From: Nonomuraea harbinensis
GTDB taxonomy: Bacteria; Actinomycetota; Actinomycetes; Streptosporangiales; Streptosporangiaceae
Direction of reading: 5' to 3'
Assembly (NCBI RefSeq): GCF_019396385.1
Contig: NZ_JAHKRN010000010.1
Location: forward strand, 124,001-188,000
Length of the DNA: 64,000 nt
The notes below the pieces were generated by a model. The model had not been told where the DNA came from and did not search any database. It saw nothing but the letters and a program-made list of their open reading frames with translations. Made by a program: the position numbers and the translations under genes. Positions 40,511-49,212 of this stretch are shown one piece after another; the first letter of the stretch is position 1, and each line of letters opens with the position of its first letter.

Positions 40511-40666
40511 ATGCGCACGCGCCTCACGATGTCCGCACTTGTTGCCTTGCTCGGGGCCGTGGTGGCCGTTGCAGGCAATAGTACGGTCGCGAATGCGGAA
40601 ACGTCTGCCCCCGCAGCAGTCTCCGCCGTCTCTCTCGCCGTCCTCGGCGACGCCTATTGTTGCTGA
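40511..40666 (+). CDS. Small exported peptide, candidate signal for the divergent XRE-TPR regulator
   Basis: A 51-residue ORF with a clear Sec signal: MRTRLTMSALVALLGAVVAV, cleavage predicted after ANA near residue 30. The mature part is about 22 residues, hydrophobic and ends GDAYCC. A GGGAGAT ribosome site precedes the ATG. It lies head to head with the XRE-TPR gene. Small exported peptides beside HTH-TPR regulators are the pattern of RRNPP quorum systems, but no homolog is known to me. It could also be a mere small secreted protein. The following 264 bases up to the SARP gene hold only promoter-like repeats. Confidence 0.6.
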   Translation: MRTRLTMSALVALLGAVVAVAGNSTVANAETSAPAAVSAVSLAVLGDAYCC

Positions 40667-40762
40667 GCACGCGGGTGAGACCGGCGGCGGGGCCGCCATG
40701 TCAGGTGAGAGCCATCTCCTGCGTGTCACACCCCCGTCGCCGCTGCCCTCGTTCTCTCCGCT

Positions 40763-40805
40763 TCTCCGCGCATCACCCGTAGAAGTCTCCGCGCATTCCC
40801 CGTAG
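40763..40805 (+). promoter_or_regulatory. Direct repeats in the SARP promoter region
   Basis: TCTCCGCGCATCACCCGTAG (40763-40782) is repeated as TCTCCGCGCATTCCCCGTAG (40786-40805), 18 of 20 identical, with a 23-base period (about two helical turns). SARP-type regulators bind heptameric direct repeats on one face of DNA, so autoregulation by the downstream AfsR-like protein, or binding by another SARP, is plausible. The repeats lie 126-168 bases before the SARP start. Confidence 0.55.
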
Positions 40806-40930
40806 GCGAGCAGCCTAGGCGGGGCATCTACATTTCCTCTAGACGTCGCCACGTCGGCCCGATCGGCCCTGCTCCCTCACCGTGATCCGGTCTGCGCCGC
40901 CGTGGTCCGCTCCACGGGTGGGAGAGTCCG

Positions 40931-43756
40931 TTGGCCGAGGGCGTCATCGTCCGGCTCCTGGGGCCGGTCACCGCCGCGCGCGACGGCAAGGAGATCGATC
41001 TCGGTCCACCCCGCCGGCAGGCGCTGACGGCGATCCTCGCCGCGTGGCCGGGGCGCGTGGTGCCGATTCCGCGCATCATCGACGGCATCTGGGGCGACGA
41101 GCCGCCCAAGACGGCCGAGCAGAGCGTCTACACCTACGTGGCCGGGCTCAGGAACGCGCTGGAGCCGTCCCGGGGGCGGCGCGAGCCCTCGAAGCTGGTC
41201 GTCGGCGCCGCCGGGGGCTACCGGCTCCGCCTCGACGGCTCCCGGGTGGACGCCATCGCCTTCACCGAGCGGCTCGACCACGCGCGCCGCGCCGTCCTGC
41301 GCGGCGACCACGCGGGCGCCCTGCCCGACCTCGAAGAGGCCCTCGCCCTGTGGCACGGCGAAGCGCTGCCGGGGGTTCCCGGGCCCTTCGCCGAGAGCGA
41401 GCGCGCCCGGCTGACCGAGGCGCGGCTCGCCGCGCAGGAATACCGCGCCGAGGCGTTGCTCGGGCTCGATAGGCCGCAGGACGCGCTGGCCCCGCTGCGG
41501 GCCATGACCTACCGCCATCCCCTCCGCGAACGGCCGCGCGAGCTGCTGATGCTCGCCCTGGTGCGGTGCGGCAGGCGCGCCGAGGCCCTGGTGGTCTACG
41601 AGGAGAGCCGGCGGCTGCTCCGCGAGGAGCTGGGCGTGGACCCGGGAGAGGCGCTGCGCCGTTCCCACCGGCTGGCGCTGGCGGCCGGTCCCCGCGAGCG
41701 GCCCGGTGACGGACCGCCCCCGCTGCCCCGCCAGTTGCCCCGCGACCTGGCCGGGTTCGTGGGCAGGACCCAGGAGGTCATCCGGCTCAAAGGGCTGCTG
41801 GCGCCGTGGGACGACACCGAGCCGAACCCTCTCGTGGTCATCTCCGGGCCGCCGGGCGTGGGCAAGTCGGCGCTGGCGGTGCGGATCGGCAACCTCGTCA
41901 AGGACCGCTACCCCGACGGCCAGCTCTACGTGAACCTGCGCGGGGCCACGGTCGGGCTGCCGGGCCTCGACCCGCTGGACGTGCTGGGCCGGTTCCTGCG
42001 CGCGTTCGGCATCGACGGCGACGCCATCCCCGGCGACGTGGACGAGGCCGCGGCGCTGTGGCGCAGCACGCTGTCCGGCAGGCGGACGCTGATCCTGCTG
42101 GACGACGCCGCCGGGCTCGGGCAGATCCTGCCGCTGTTACCGGCTCCGCGCGGCACCGCCATCGTGGTGACCAGCCGCGAGACGCTCGCCGCCGGCGACG
42201 ACTGCGTCCAGCTCCACCTGCCTCGCCTGTCGCTCCCGGAGTCTGTCACGGTGCTGGCCAAGCTGGCCGGGGCCGAGCGGATGGCGGCGGACCCCGAGGA
42301 GACGGCCGGTCTGGTGCGGCTCTGCGACGGCCTGCCGCTCGCGCTGCGCATCGCGGGCGCGCGCCTGGCCGACCGCCCCGCCTGGAGCGTGTCGGCGCTG
42401 ACCGGCCGGCTGCGCGACGAGCGCCGCAGGCTGCACGAGCTGGAGGCGGGCGAGCTGGCGGTACGGGCGAGCCTGGCGTCGAGCTGGAGCGCCCTGGCCG
42501 GCAGCGCCAGGCCGATCGACCGGGTCGCCGCCCGCGCTCTGGGCCTGCTCGGCCTGCTGCACCTGCACGACGTGACGGCGGAGGTGGCGGCGGCGCTGCT
42601 CGGCACCGGCGCCGACGAGGCCGAGCGGGCGCTGGAACGGCTGGTGGACGCCCACCTGCTGGAACACCTCGCGGGCCCGGGCCGCTACCAGCTCCACGAC
42701 CTGGTCCGGCTGTTCGCGGCCGAGATGGCGCCGGGCGACGCCGCCGGGCCGCTCGCCCGGGCGCTGAGCTTCTACATCGCCTCCGCGCGGCTGGCCGTCA
42801 CCACCATGGACCCGCACCGGGTGCAGGCCGAGGGCCCCGAGGTCGACGCCGTGCCGCACGCCGTCGGCGGACCGGACGAGGCGATCGCCTGGCTGGCCGG
42901 CGAGGAGACCAACCTGGTGGCGGCGGCCGGGCAGGCCATGGCCGGCCCTGACTCCGAGCTGGCCGCGCTGGGGGTGGCGCTGTGCTTCTCGCTGTTCTGG
43001 TATCAGCAGTACGCGCACGAGCCCGTACCTCTGATCGCGCTGAACCGGCGGGCGCTGGACGTCTGCGAGCGGCTGGGCGACCGGCTCGGCGCCTATCACG
43101 CGCACGGGCACGTCGCCTGCGGCCTGGCCCTGCAGGGCAAGGCGGAGGCCATGGGCCATCTGGAGGCGCAGCTCATCCTGGCCAGGGAGCTGGGCGACCG
43201 GTTCAGCGAGCAGCGCACGCTGGGCAACCTGGCCAACCTGTCGGTCGAGCGGGGGCTGCACGAGCAGGCGCTCGGCTACGCCGGCCGGCAGCTCGCGCTG
43301 GCGCGGCGGATCGGCGCGGACGTGGGGGTGCGTTACGCGCTGATGATGAGAGGGCTGGCCTGTCAGAAGCTCGGCCGCCCGGCCGAGGCGCGCGGGCCTT
43401 TGGAAGAGGCGCTCGCCGCCGCCGAGAGCATCGGCGACACCGGTCACGAGATGAACATGCGCCGGATACTCGGTGAGCTCTGCCTCGACGAGGGCAAGCC
43501 GGGCGAGGCCGCGGACCACCTGGAGCGGGCGCTGGCGGCGAGCCGGGCCCATCGCAACCGGCTCGGCGAGCTGGAGTGCCTCGTCCTGCTGTCCCGGGCG
43601 CGCCGGGAGCTGGGCGACGCACACGCGGCCCTGCCGCACATCGCCGAGGCGATGCCGCTGGCGGCGGAGCTGGAGAACGCCAAGTGGCGGATCGAGACGG
43701 AGAACGAGCAGCGGATCGTGCACGAGCTGGTCGGCGTCCCCACCGTGCGCGTGTGA
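40931..43756 (+). CDS. AfsR/SARP-family transcriptional regulator with NB-ARC ATPase and TPR domains
   Basis: A 941-residue multidomain activator. The OmpR-type winged helix is at residues 5-95 (VRLLGPVTAARDGKEIDLGPPRRQALTAIL; AEQSVYTYVAGLRNAL). The bacterial transcriptional activation domain is at about 102-248 (GEALPGVPGPFAESERARL; VDPGEALRRSH). An STAND-type NB-ARC ATPase follows from about residue 280, with Walker A ISGPPGVGKSALA near 305 and RTLILLDDAAG as Walker B. TPR repeats run from about 700. The TTG start has GGAG upstream. Proteins of this class regulate antibiotic production and development. No biosynthetic gene cluster is in the window, so the target is elsewhere or pleiotropic. 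Confidence 0.94.
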   Translation: MAEGVIVRLLGPVTAARDGKEIDLGPPRRQALTAILAAWPGRVVPIPRIIDGIWGDEPPKTAEQSVYTYVAGLRNALEPSRGRREPSKLVVGAAGGYRLRLDGSRVDAIAFTERLDHARRAVLRGDHAGALPDLEEALALWHGEALPGVPGPFAESERARLTEARLAAQEYRAEALLGLDRPQDALAPLRAMTYRHPLRERPRELLMLALVRCGRRAEALVVYEESRRLLREELGVDPGEALRRSHRLALAAGPRERPGDGPPPLPRQLPRDLAGFVGRTQEVIRLKGLLAPWDDTEPNPLVVISGPPGVGKSALAVRIGNLVKDRYPDGQLYVNLRGATVGLPGLDPLDVLGRFLRAFGIDGDAIPGDVDEAAALWRSTLSGRRTLILLDDAAGLGQILPLLPAPRGTAIVVTSRETLAAGDDCVQLHLPRLSLPESVTVLAKLAGAERMAADPEETAGLVRLCDGLPLALRIAGARLADRPAWSVSALTGRLRDERRRLHELEAGELAVRASLASSWSALAGSARPIDRVAARALGLLGLLHLHDVTAEVAAALLGTGADEAERALERLVDAHLLEHLAGPGRYQLHDLVRLFAAEMAPGDAAGPLARALSFYIASARLAVTTMDPHRVQAEGPEVDAVPHAVGGPDEAIAWLAGEETNLVAAAGQAMAGPDSELAALGVALCFSLFWYQQYAHEPVPLIALNRRALDVCERLGDRLGAYHAHGHVACGLALQGKAEAMGHLEAQLILARELGDRFSEQRTLGNLANLSVERGLHEQALGYAGRQLALARRIGADVGVRYALMMRGLACQKLGRPAEARGPLEEALAAAESIGDTGHEMNMRRILGELCLDEGKPGEAADHLERALAASRAHRNRLGELECLVLLSRARRELGDAHAALPHIAEAMPLAAELENAKWRIETENEQRIVHELVGVPTVRV

Positions 43757-43763
43757 CGGCCGG

Positions 43764-45242
43764 TCATCTCGCCCTGAGCGCGAGGAAGAGGTCGACCCGG
43801 TCGGCCATCGTCGACAGGTCCCTGCCGGTCAGCTCCTCCACCCGCTTGATCCGGTAGCGCACGGTGTTGACGTGCACGTGCATCCGCTCGGCGCACGCGT
43901 TCCATGAGCCGGCGCAGTCGAGGAAGGTGGCGAGCGTGCGCACCAGCTCCGACTGGTGGCCGGCGTCGTAGTCGAGCAGCGGGGCGAGCAGCCGCCCGGC
44001 GAACGACCTGCGCACGTCGCCGGGGACGGTGGCCAGCAGCAGCGCGTGCGTGTAGATCTCGTCGGACGTCACCACCCCGCCGTCGCGGGCCTCGGCCAGT
44101 CGTCTGGCGTGACCGGCCTCCTCGACGCCGCCTCGGAGCGCGGCCGCGCCGGTGAGTGCGCCGCTCAGGCCGAGACAGACGCGGGCGTCCGGCAGCGCCG
44201 ACAGGATCGCGGCCCCGGCGCGCAGGCGGGCGGCCAGATCGGCGACGTCCCCGCCGCGCAGCGGCACCACCGCCACCGCCCCGTCGGCGCCGGGCGGTGC
44301 GACGATCTCCCGGCCCAGCAACTCCTCCAGCACCTGCCCCCCGAGCACCCCAGGACCGGGGTGGGCTGGGCCGGGGTGGGTGACGGTGGCGTTGACGATC
44401 GCGTACGGCTCGGCGGTGTCCAGGCCGGAGGTGCGGAAGCGGGCGTTCAGCTCCGCGGCGTCGGCGCCGGCGAGGGCGGCGGCCAGGAGTTCGCCGGCGA
44501 GCCGGCGTTCCACGCGCCGTCCTTCCTCCATGCGGCTGCGTTCCAGCGCCACGCAGGCCGCCAGCTCGTAGCCCAGGTCGGCCCGGTCGAGCAGGTCGCC
44601 GTCGCAGGCGAGCATCCAGCCGCCCGCCCGGTGGCCGCGCCCGACGCCGAACAGCGTGTGGCCGCCGGCCAGGCACGGCAGCCGGGTCGCGGTCAGGTAG
44701 GCGCGTGCCAGGCCGGCGGGGTCGTCCGGCGCGCCGACGATGACCTCGCCCGCGGCGGACACGACCGCGCCGGTGACGCCCAGCTCGGCGGCGGTCAGCG
44801 CGAACAGCTCGGGCAGGTCGGCGCCCTCGGCCACGGCGGCGACGAGCCTGCGGTGGCGGCCGAGCGCCTCGCGCGCGTCGCCCGTCAGGCGGTGCCCGGC
44901 CTGCTCGGCCAGGGTGCGGAAGGACACCTCGGTGGGCACCTCCAGCAGCGGCAGCCCGGCCCGCTCGCATGCCGTCACGAGGTCGGCGGGGATGTGGCCG
45001 AGCCACGCCTGCCCCGCGCCGAGCCCGGCCACCCCCGCCTCGACCAGCGCGGCCACGAACCGGGCCGAGTCCTCCGGCCCCTGGCGCCACATCAGGCCGG
45101 TCAGCACGAGCTCGCCGCCCGACAGGTAGCGCCCCGGCTCCGGCAGGTCGGTGATGTGGACCGAGGTGAACGCGCGGTCCGGGTCGCCGGTGAGCAGCCG
45201 GAGACGCGGCTCGCCGACGGCCAGCAGGTCACGTATCCGCAT
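43764..45242 (-). CDS. PucR-family purine catabolism regulator
   Basis: A 492-residue regulator. The N-terminal PucR-like domain (RDLLAVGEPRLRLLTGD to about residue 120) is followed by a middle GGDEF-like/CdaR-type region. The C-terminal helix-turn-helix reads LVRTLATFLDCAGSWNACAERMHVHVNTVRYRIKRVEELTG. It is divergent from a xanthine dehydrogenase subunit gene, upstream of an NCS2 permease, so purine use is the likely target. Its stop is 8 bases from the convergent SARP stop. Confidence 0.92.
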   Translation of the reverse strand: MRIRDLLAVGEPRLRLLTGDPDRAFTSVHITDLPEPGRYLSGGELVLTGLMWRQGPEDSARFVAALVEAGVAGLGAGQAWLGHIPADLVTACERAGLPLLEVPTEVSFRTLAEQAGHRLTGDAREALGRHRRLVAAVAEGADLPELFALTAAELGVTGAVVSAAGEVIVGAPDDPAGLARAYLTATRLPCLAGGHTLFGVGRGHRAGGWMLACDGDLLDRADLGYELAACVALERSRMEEGRRVERRLAGELLAAALAGADAAELNARFRTSGLDTAEPYAIVNATVTHPGPAHPGPGVLGGQVLEELLGREIVAPPGADGAVAVVPLRGGDVADLAARLRAGAAILSALPDARVCLGLSGALTGAAALRGGVEEAGHARRLAEARDGGVVTSDEIYTHALLLATVPGDVRRSFAGRLLAPLLDYDAGHQSELVRTLATFLDCAGSWNACAERMHVHVNTVRYRIKRVEELTGRDLSTMADRVDLFLALRAR

Positions 45243-45336
45243 TTGGAGGAATATACAAGCCCGCCGGTGGCGGCGCTTACCCCGATTTCACCTGGCGCGC
45301 ATACCGCCCGCACCGGGCCGGTGCTCTACTCGAAGG

Positions 45337-47517
45337 ATGACGGAGACGGCGAGTTCGCTGCGGCTGGGCGTCGGCGAGAGCGCGCGGCGGCCGGACGCGG
45401 TGCTCAAGGTGACGGGCGAGTTCGCCTACGCCTCTGACCTGTGGCTCGAAGGCATGGTGTGGGGGGCGACGCTGCGCAGCCCGCACCCGTCGGCGTGGAT
45501 CAGGTCCATCGACGTGGGGCCGGCGCTGGCCGTCCCTGGCGTGCGCGCGGTCATGACGCACGAGGACGTGCCGGGCGAGAAGTTCTACGGGCTGGAGTGC
45601 AAGGACCAGCCGGTGCTCGCCGTCGACCAGGTCCGCTACCAGGGCGAGCCGGTGGCGCTGGTGGCCGCCGACCATCCGGAGACCGCGCGGCGGGCGGCGG
45701 ACGCGATCGTGGTGGACTACGAGGTGCGCGAGGCCGTGACGGACCCGCGCCTGGCGACGGAGCTGGTGCGCCACCAGCCGGTGCGTACGGGCGAGGTGTT
45801 CGAGGCCGCGTCCGAGGCACAGGTCGTGGTCAGCGGCGAGTACGAGGTCGGCATGCAGGACCAGGCGTTCCTCGGCCCGGAGTCGGGGCTGGCGGTGCCT
45901 GCCGAGGACGGGGGCGTCGACCTCTACATCGCCACCCAGTGGCTGCACGTGGACCGCGACCAGCTCGCCCCCTGCCTGGGGCTGCCGCCGGAGAAGGTGC
46001 GGCTGACGCTGGCCGGGGTCGGGGGCGCGTTCGGCGCCCGCGAGGACCTGTCGATGCAGGTGCACGCGTGCATGCTGGCGCTCCGGCTGAACCGTCCCGT
46101 CAAGATCGTGTACGGGCGCGAGGAGTCGTTCTTCGGCCACGTGCACCGCCATCCTGCGCGGATGCGGTACGAGCACGGCGCCACCCGCGACGGCCGGCTC
46201 GTCTACGTCAAGGCCGCCATCCTGCTGGACGGCGGCGCCTACTGCTCCTCCTCCCCCGCCGTGGTGGGCAACGCCGCCTCGCTCGGCGTGGGCCCGTACG
46301 AGGTGCCGAACGTGCTGGTGGAGGCCACCGGCGTCTACACCAACAACCCGCCGTGCGGCGCGATGCGCGGGTTCGGCGCGGTGCAGGCGTGTTACGCGTA
46401 CGAGTCGCAGATGGACCGCCTGGCCGAGGCGTGCGGTCTGTCGCCGGTGGAGATCCGGCGGCGCAACGCGGTGTCGCAGGGCTCGGCGCTGATCACCGGG
46501 CAGGTGATCGACTCGCCGGCGCCGCTCGCCGACATGCTGCGCGAGCTGGAGTCGTTCCCGCTGCCGCCGCCCGCCGGCGACGACCTGCGCGGGCTGCCGG
46601 GCGGCGTGTCGCAGACCACGCACGGCGAGTCGGTGCGGCGCGGCGTCGGGTACGGGGTCGGGATCAAGAACATCTGCTTCTCGGAGGGGTTCGACGACTA
46701 CTCCACGGCCCGGGTGCGGGCCGAGCTGGTCAACGGCGAGCCGCACGTCACCGTGCACACCGCGGCGGCCGAGGTGGGCCAGGGGCTGGTGACGATCCAG
46801 GCCCAGATCGCCCGCACCGAGCTGGGCGTGGAGCACGTGACGGTGGCGACCGCCGACACCTCGGTCGGGTCGGCCGGCTCGTCGTCGGCCTCGCGCCAGT
46901 CGTACGTGACGGGCGGCGCGGTGAAGGCGGCCTGCGAGGCGGTGCGCGAGCGGTTCGGCGGGCTGCCCGTGCGGGAGGCGCTGGAGAAGTTCGGGCCCGT
47001 CGAGGAGACGCGGGAGTTCCGGCACCGGCCGACGTTCCCGCTGGACCCGCTCACCGGGCAGGGCGACTCGCACACCCAGCTCGCGCTCTGCGTGCACCGG
47101 GCGGTGGTGGACGTGGACGTGGAGCTGGGCCTGGTCAAGGTGGTCGAGCTGGCGGCCGTGCAGGACGTCGGCCGGATCCTGAACCCGCAGGCGCTGGAGG
47201 GCCAGATCCACGGCGGGTCGGCGCAGGGCCTCGGGCTGGCCCTGATGGAGGAGATCCAGGTCAGGGACGGCAGGGTGCTGAACCCGTCCTTCACCGACTA
47301 CCTGATCCCCACCATTCTCGACATGCCGCCCATGACGATGAAAATCCTGGAAAATCCAGACCCGGCTGCCCCGTACGGATTGCGTGGCGCCGGCGAGCCC
47401 CCGACACTCTCCTCCACCCCCGCGATCGCGGCCGCGGTGCGCGCGGCGACCGGCCTGCGGTTGACGCGCGTTCCGATAAGACCCGAAGATATCGCCTTGG
47501 CCCACATCGGGGGCTGA
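45337..47517 (+). CDS. Xanthine dehydrogenase molybdopterin-binding subunit (PucD/XdhA type)
   Basis: Large catalytic subunit that binds the molybdenum cofactor and hydroxylates hypoxanthine/xanthine. The 726 residues show ARRPDAVLKVTGEFAYASDL, GVGGAFGAREDLSMQ (Moco glycine loop), CGAMRGFGAVQACYAYESQMD (the conserved MRGFG), EVGQGLVTIQAQIA and the active-site Glu in LRGAGEPP near the C-terminus. Length is standard for the separate subunit. The FAD and 2Fe-2S subunits are not in the window. The ATG at 45337 follows AAGG directly; start is not certain. Divergent from pucR, 21 bases before the EF-hand gene. Confidence 0.9.
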   Translation: MTETASSLRLGVGESARRPDAVLKVTGEFAYASDLWLEGMVWGATLRSPHPSAWIRSIDVGPALAVPGVRAVMTHEDVPGEKFYGLECKDQPVLAVDQVRYQGEPVALVAADHPETARRAADAIVVDYEVREAVTDPRLATELVRHQPVRTGEVFEAASEAQVVVSGEYEVGMQDQAFLGPESGLAVPAEDGGVDLYIATQWLHVDRDQLAPCLGLPPEKVRLTLAGVGGAFGAREDLSMQVHACMLALRLNRPVKIVYGREESFFGHVHRHPARMRYEHGATRDGRLVYVKAAILLDGGAYCSSSPAVVGNAASLGVGPYEVPNVLVEATGVYTNNPPCGAMRGFGAVQACYAYESQMDRLAEACGLSPVEIRRRNAVSQGSALITGQVIDSPAPLADMLRELESFPLPPPAGDDLRGLPGGVSQTTHGESVRRGVGYGVGIKNICFSEGFDDYSTARVRAELVNGEPHVTVHTAAAEVGQGLVTIQAQIARTELGVEHVTVATADTSVGSAGSSSASRQSYVTGGAVKAACEAVRERFGGLPVREALEKFGPVEETREFRHRPTFPLDPLTGQGDSHTQLALCVHRAVVDVDVELGLVKVVELAAVQDVGRILNPQALEGQIHGGSAQGLGLALMEEIQVRDGRVLNPSFTDYLIPTILDMPPMTMKILENPDPAAPYGLRGAGEPPTLSSTPAIAAAVRAATGLRLTRVPIRPEDIALAHIGG

Positions 47518-47538
47518 ACGACCACGGGGAGGACCCTT

Positions 47539-47772
47539 ATGGCTGACGCACGCGAGGCGGCCAAGGCGGAGTTCGAGCGGTTCGACGCCGACGGCGACGG
47601 TCTGCTGACGACCGCCGAGATCAGGAAGGCCAACGAGGCCATGGGCGGCCTGGGCGCCTCGGAGGCGGAGATCGAGGCGTTCATCGAGGCCGCCGACCGC
47701 GACGGCGACGGCCGGATCGGGCTGGACGAGTTCGCCGCGCTGGTCGGCGGCGGCAGGCACGAGAAGGCATGA
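47539..47772 (+). CDS. EF-hand calcium-binding protein
   Basis: A 77-residue cytosolic calmodulin-like protein with two canonical EF-hands. Loop one is residues 16-27 (DADGDGLLTTAE; D16, D18, D20, E27) and loop two residues 53-64 (DRDGDGRIGLDE). All ligand positions are intact, so calcium binding is expected. It has a good GGAGG site and follows the xanthine dehydrogenase gene by 21 bases; the NCS2 permease starts 54 bases later. Small EF-hand proteins are common in actinomycetes, and their partner is usually unknown. Confidence 0.93.
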   Translation: MADAREAAKAEFERFDADGDGLLTTAEIRKANEAMGGLGASEAEIEAFIEAADRDGDGRIGLDEFAALVGGGRHEKA

Positions 47773-47826
47773 TCGGTTCCCCCGCCGGGTAGGGCACCGG
47801 GCGATCCCCCGCGTCGCTGAAGGGGG

Positions 47827-49212
47827 ATGCCGGTGCTCGACAGGTTCTTCGAGCTGTCCCGGCGGGGGAGCACCGTCGGCCGTGAGGTGCGCGGTGGTGT
47901 CACCACGTTCATGGCCATGGCGTACATCATCCTGCTCAACCCGATCATCCTCGCGGGCGCCCATGACGTCACCGGCGCCAAGCTGACCATCGCGCAGCTC
48001 ACCACGTCGACCGCGCTGACCGCGGCGATCTCGACGCTGCTCATGGGCCTGGTCGGCAACGCGCCGCTGGCGCTGGCCGCGGGCCTGGGGCTGAACGCGG
48101 TGGTCGCCTACCAGGCCGCCCCGCACATGACCTGGCCCCAGGCGATGGGCCTGGTCGTGCTGGAAGGCGCGGTCATCATCGTGCTGGCCGTGAGCGGCCT
48201 GCGCGCGCTGATCATGAACTCGATCCCGCTGGCGCTCAAGCACGCCATCAGCGTCGGGATCGGGCTGTTCATCGCGCTGATCGGGCTGGTGGACTCCGGT
48301 TTCGTGACGCGCGGCTCGGGCACGCCGGTGCAGCTCGGCGCGACCGGCCACCTGACCGGATGGCCGGTGGCGGTGTTCTGCTTCGGGCTGCTGCTGATGA
48401 TCGCCCTGTACGCGCGGCGCACGCCGGCGGCGATCCTGATCAGCATCGTGGTGACGGCGATCGTGGCGATCGTGGTGAACTCGGTGGCCACGATCGACCA
48501 GGCCGACTGGGGGGTGGTGGCGCCGCGGGTGCCCGAGTCGGTGGTGTCGGCGCCGGACTTCGGGCTGGTCGGGCAGGTCGACGTGTTCGGCGGGTTCGTC
48601 ACGGCGGGCGCGCTGACCGCGACCGTGGTGCTGTTCACGCTGGTGCTGTCGGGGTTCTTCGACGCGATGGGCACGATCATCGGCGTCAGCGACGAGGCCG
48701 GGCTCGTGGACGAGCGGGGGCGGGTGCCGCGGCTGGGCCGGATCCTCACCGTGGACGGCGTGGCCGCCATGATGGGCGGGGTGTCGAGCTCCTCGGCGAA
48801 CACGGTGTTCGTGGAGTCGGCGGCGGGCGTCGGCGAGGGCGCGCGGACCGGCCTGGCGAGCCTGGTCACCGGGGCGGTGATGGCGCTGGCGCTGTTGTTC
48901 ACCCCGCTGGCCGCGGTGGTGCCCGCGGCGGCGGCCGCGCCCGCGCTGGTGCTGGTCGGGGCGCTGATGATGATGCAGAGCAAGAACGTGCCGTGGGACG
49001 ATCCGGATCTGGCGCTGCCGGCCTTCCTGACGATCGCGCTGATGCCGTTCACGTACTCGATCACCAACGGGGTGGGCGCCGGGGTGATCGTCTACACGCT
49101 GATCAAGGCGGCGCGGGGGAAGTTCGGCGAGATCCCGTGGCTGCTGTGGGTGGTGTCGCTGGTGTTCGCGGCCTACTTCGCGATCGACTGGGTGGGCGGG
49201 TTCTTCAGTTAG
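47827..49212 (+). CDS. NCS2 purine permease, AzgA family
   Basis: A 461-residue transporter with about 13 hydrophobic segments. AzgA-type features include REVRGGVTTFMAMAYIILLNP, AAGLGLNAVVAYQ, VLSGFFDAMGTIIGVSDEAG (the substrate-site FFDxxGT), GGVSSSSANTVFVESAAGV and FTYSITNGVGAGVI. It takes up hypoxanthine/guanine/adenine with protons. It lies in the PucR purine block behind xanthine dehydrogenase. The ATG at 47827 follows AGGGGG. It overlaps the convergent gene at 49209 by four bases. Confidence 0.92.
   Translation: MPVLDRFFELSRRGSTVGREVRGGVTTFMAMAYIILLNPIILAGAHDVTGAKLTIAQLTTSTALTAAISTLLMGLVGNAPLALAAGLGLNAVVAYQAAPHMTWPQAMGLVVLEGAVIIVLAVSGLRALIMNSIPLALKHAISVGIGLFIALIGLVDSGFVTRGSGTPVQLGATGHLTGWPVAVFCFGLLLMIALYARRTPAAILISIVVTAIVAIVVNSVATIDQADWGVVAPRVPESVVSAPDFGLVGQVDVFGGFVTAGALTATVVLFTLVLSGFFDAMGTIIGVSDEAGLVDERGRVPRLGRILTVDGVAAMMGGVSSSSANTVFVESAAGVGEGARTGLASLVTGAVMALALLFTPLAAVVPAAAAAPALVLVGALMMMQSKNVPWDDPDLALPAFLTIALMPFTYSITNGVGAGVIVYTLIKAARGKFGEIPWLLWVVSLVFAAYFAIDWVGGFFS

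Noticed and set aside
39164..40852. Longer XRE-TPR protein starting near 40852
   Set aside because: The extra 135 residues have no homology and would run across the peptide gene; the GTG at 40447 precedes the helix-turn-helix directly.
40931..43756. SARP gene as sign of a biosynthetic gene cluster
   Set aside because: No polyketide, peptide synthetase, terpene or RiPP genes lie in the window.
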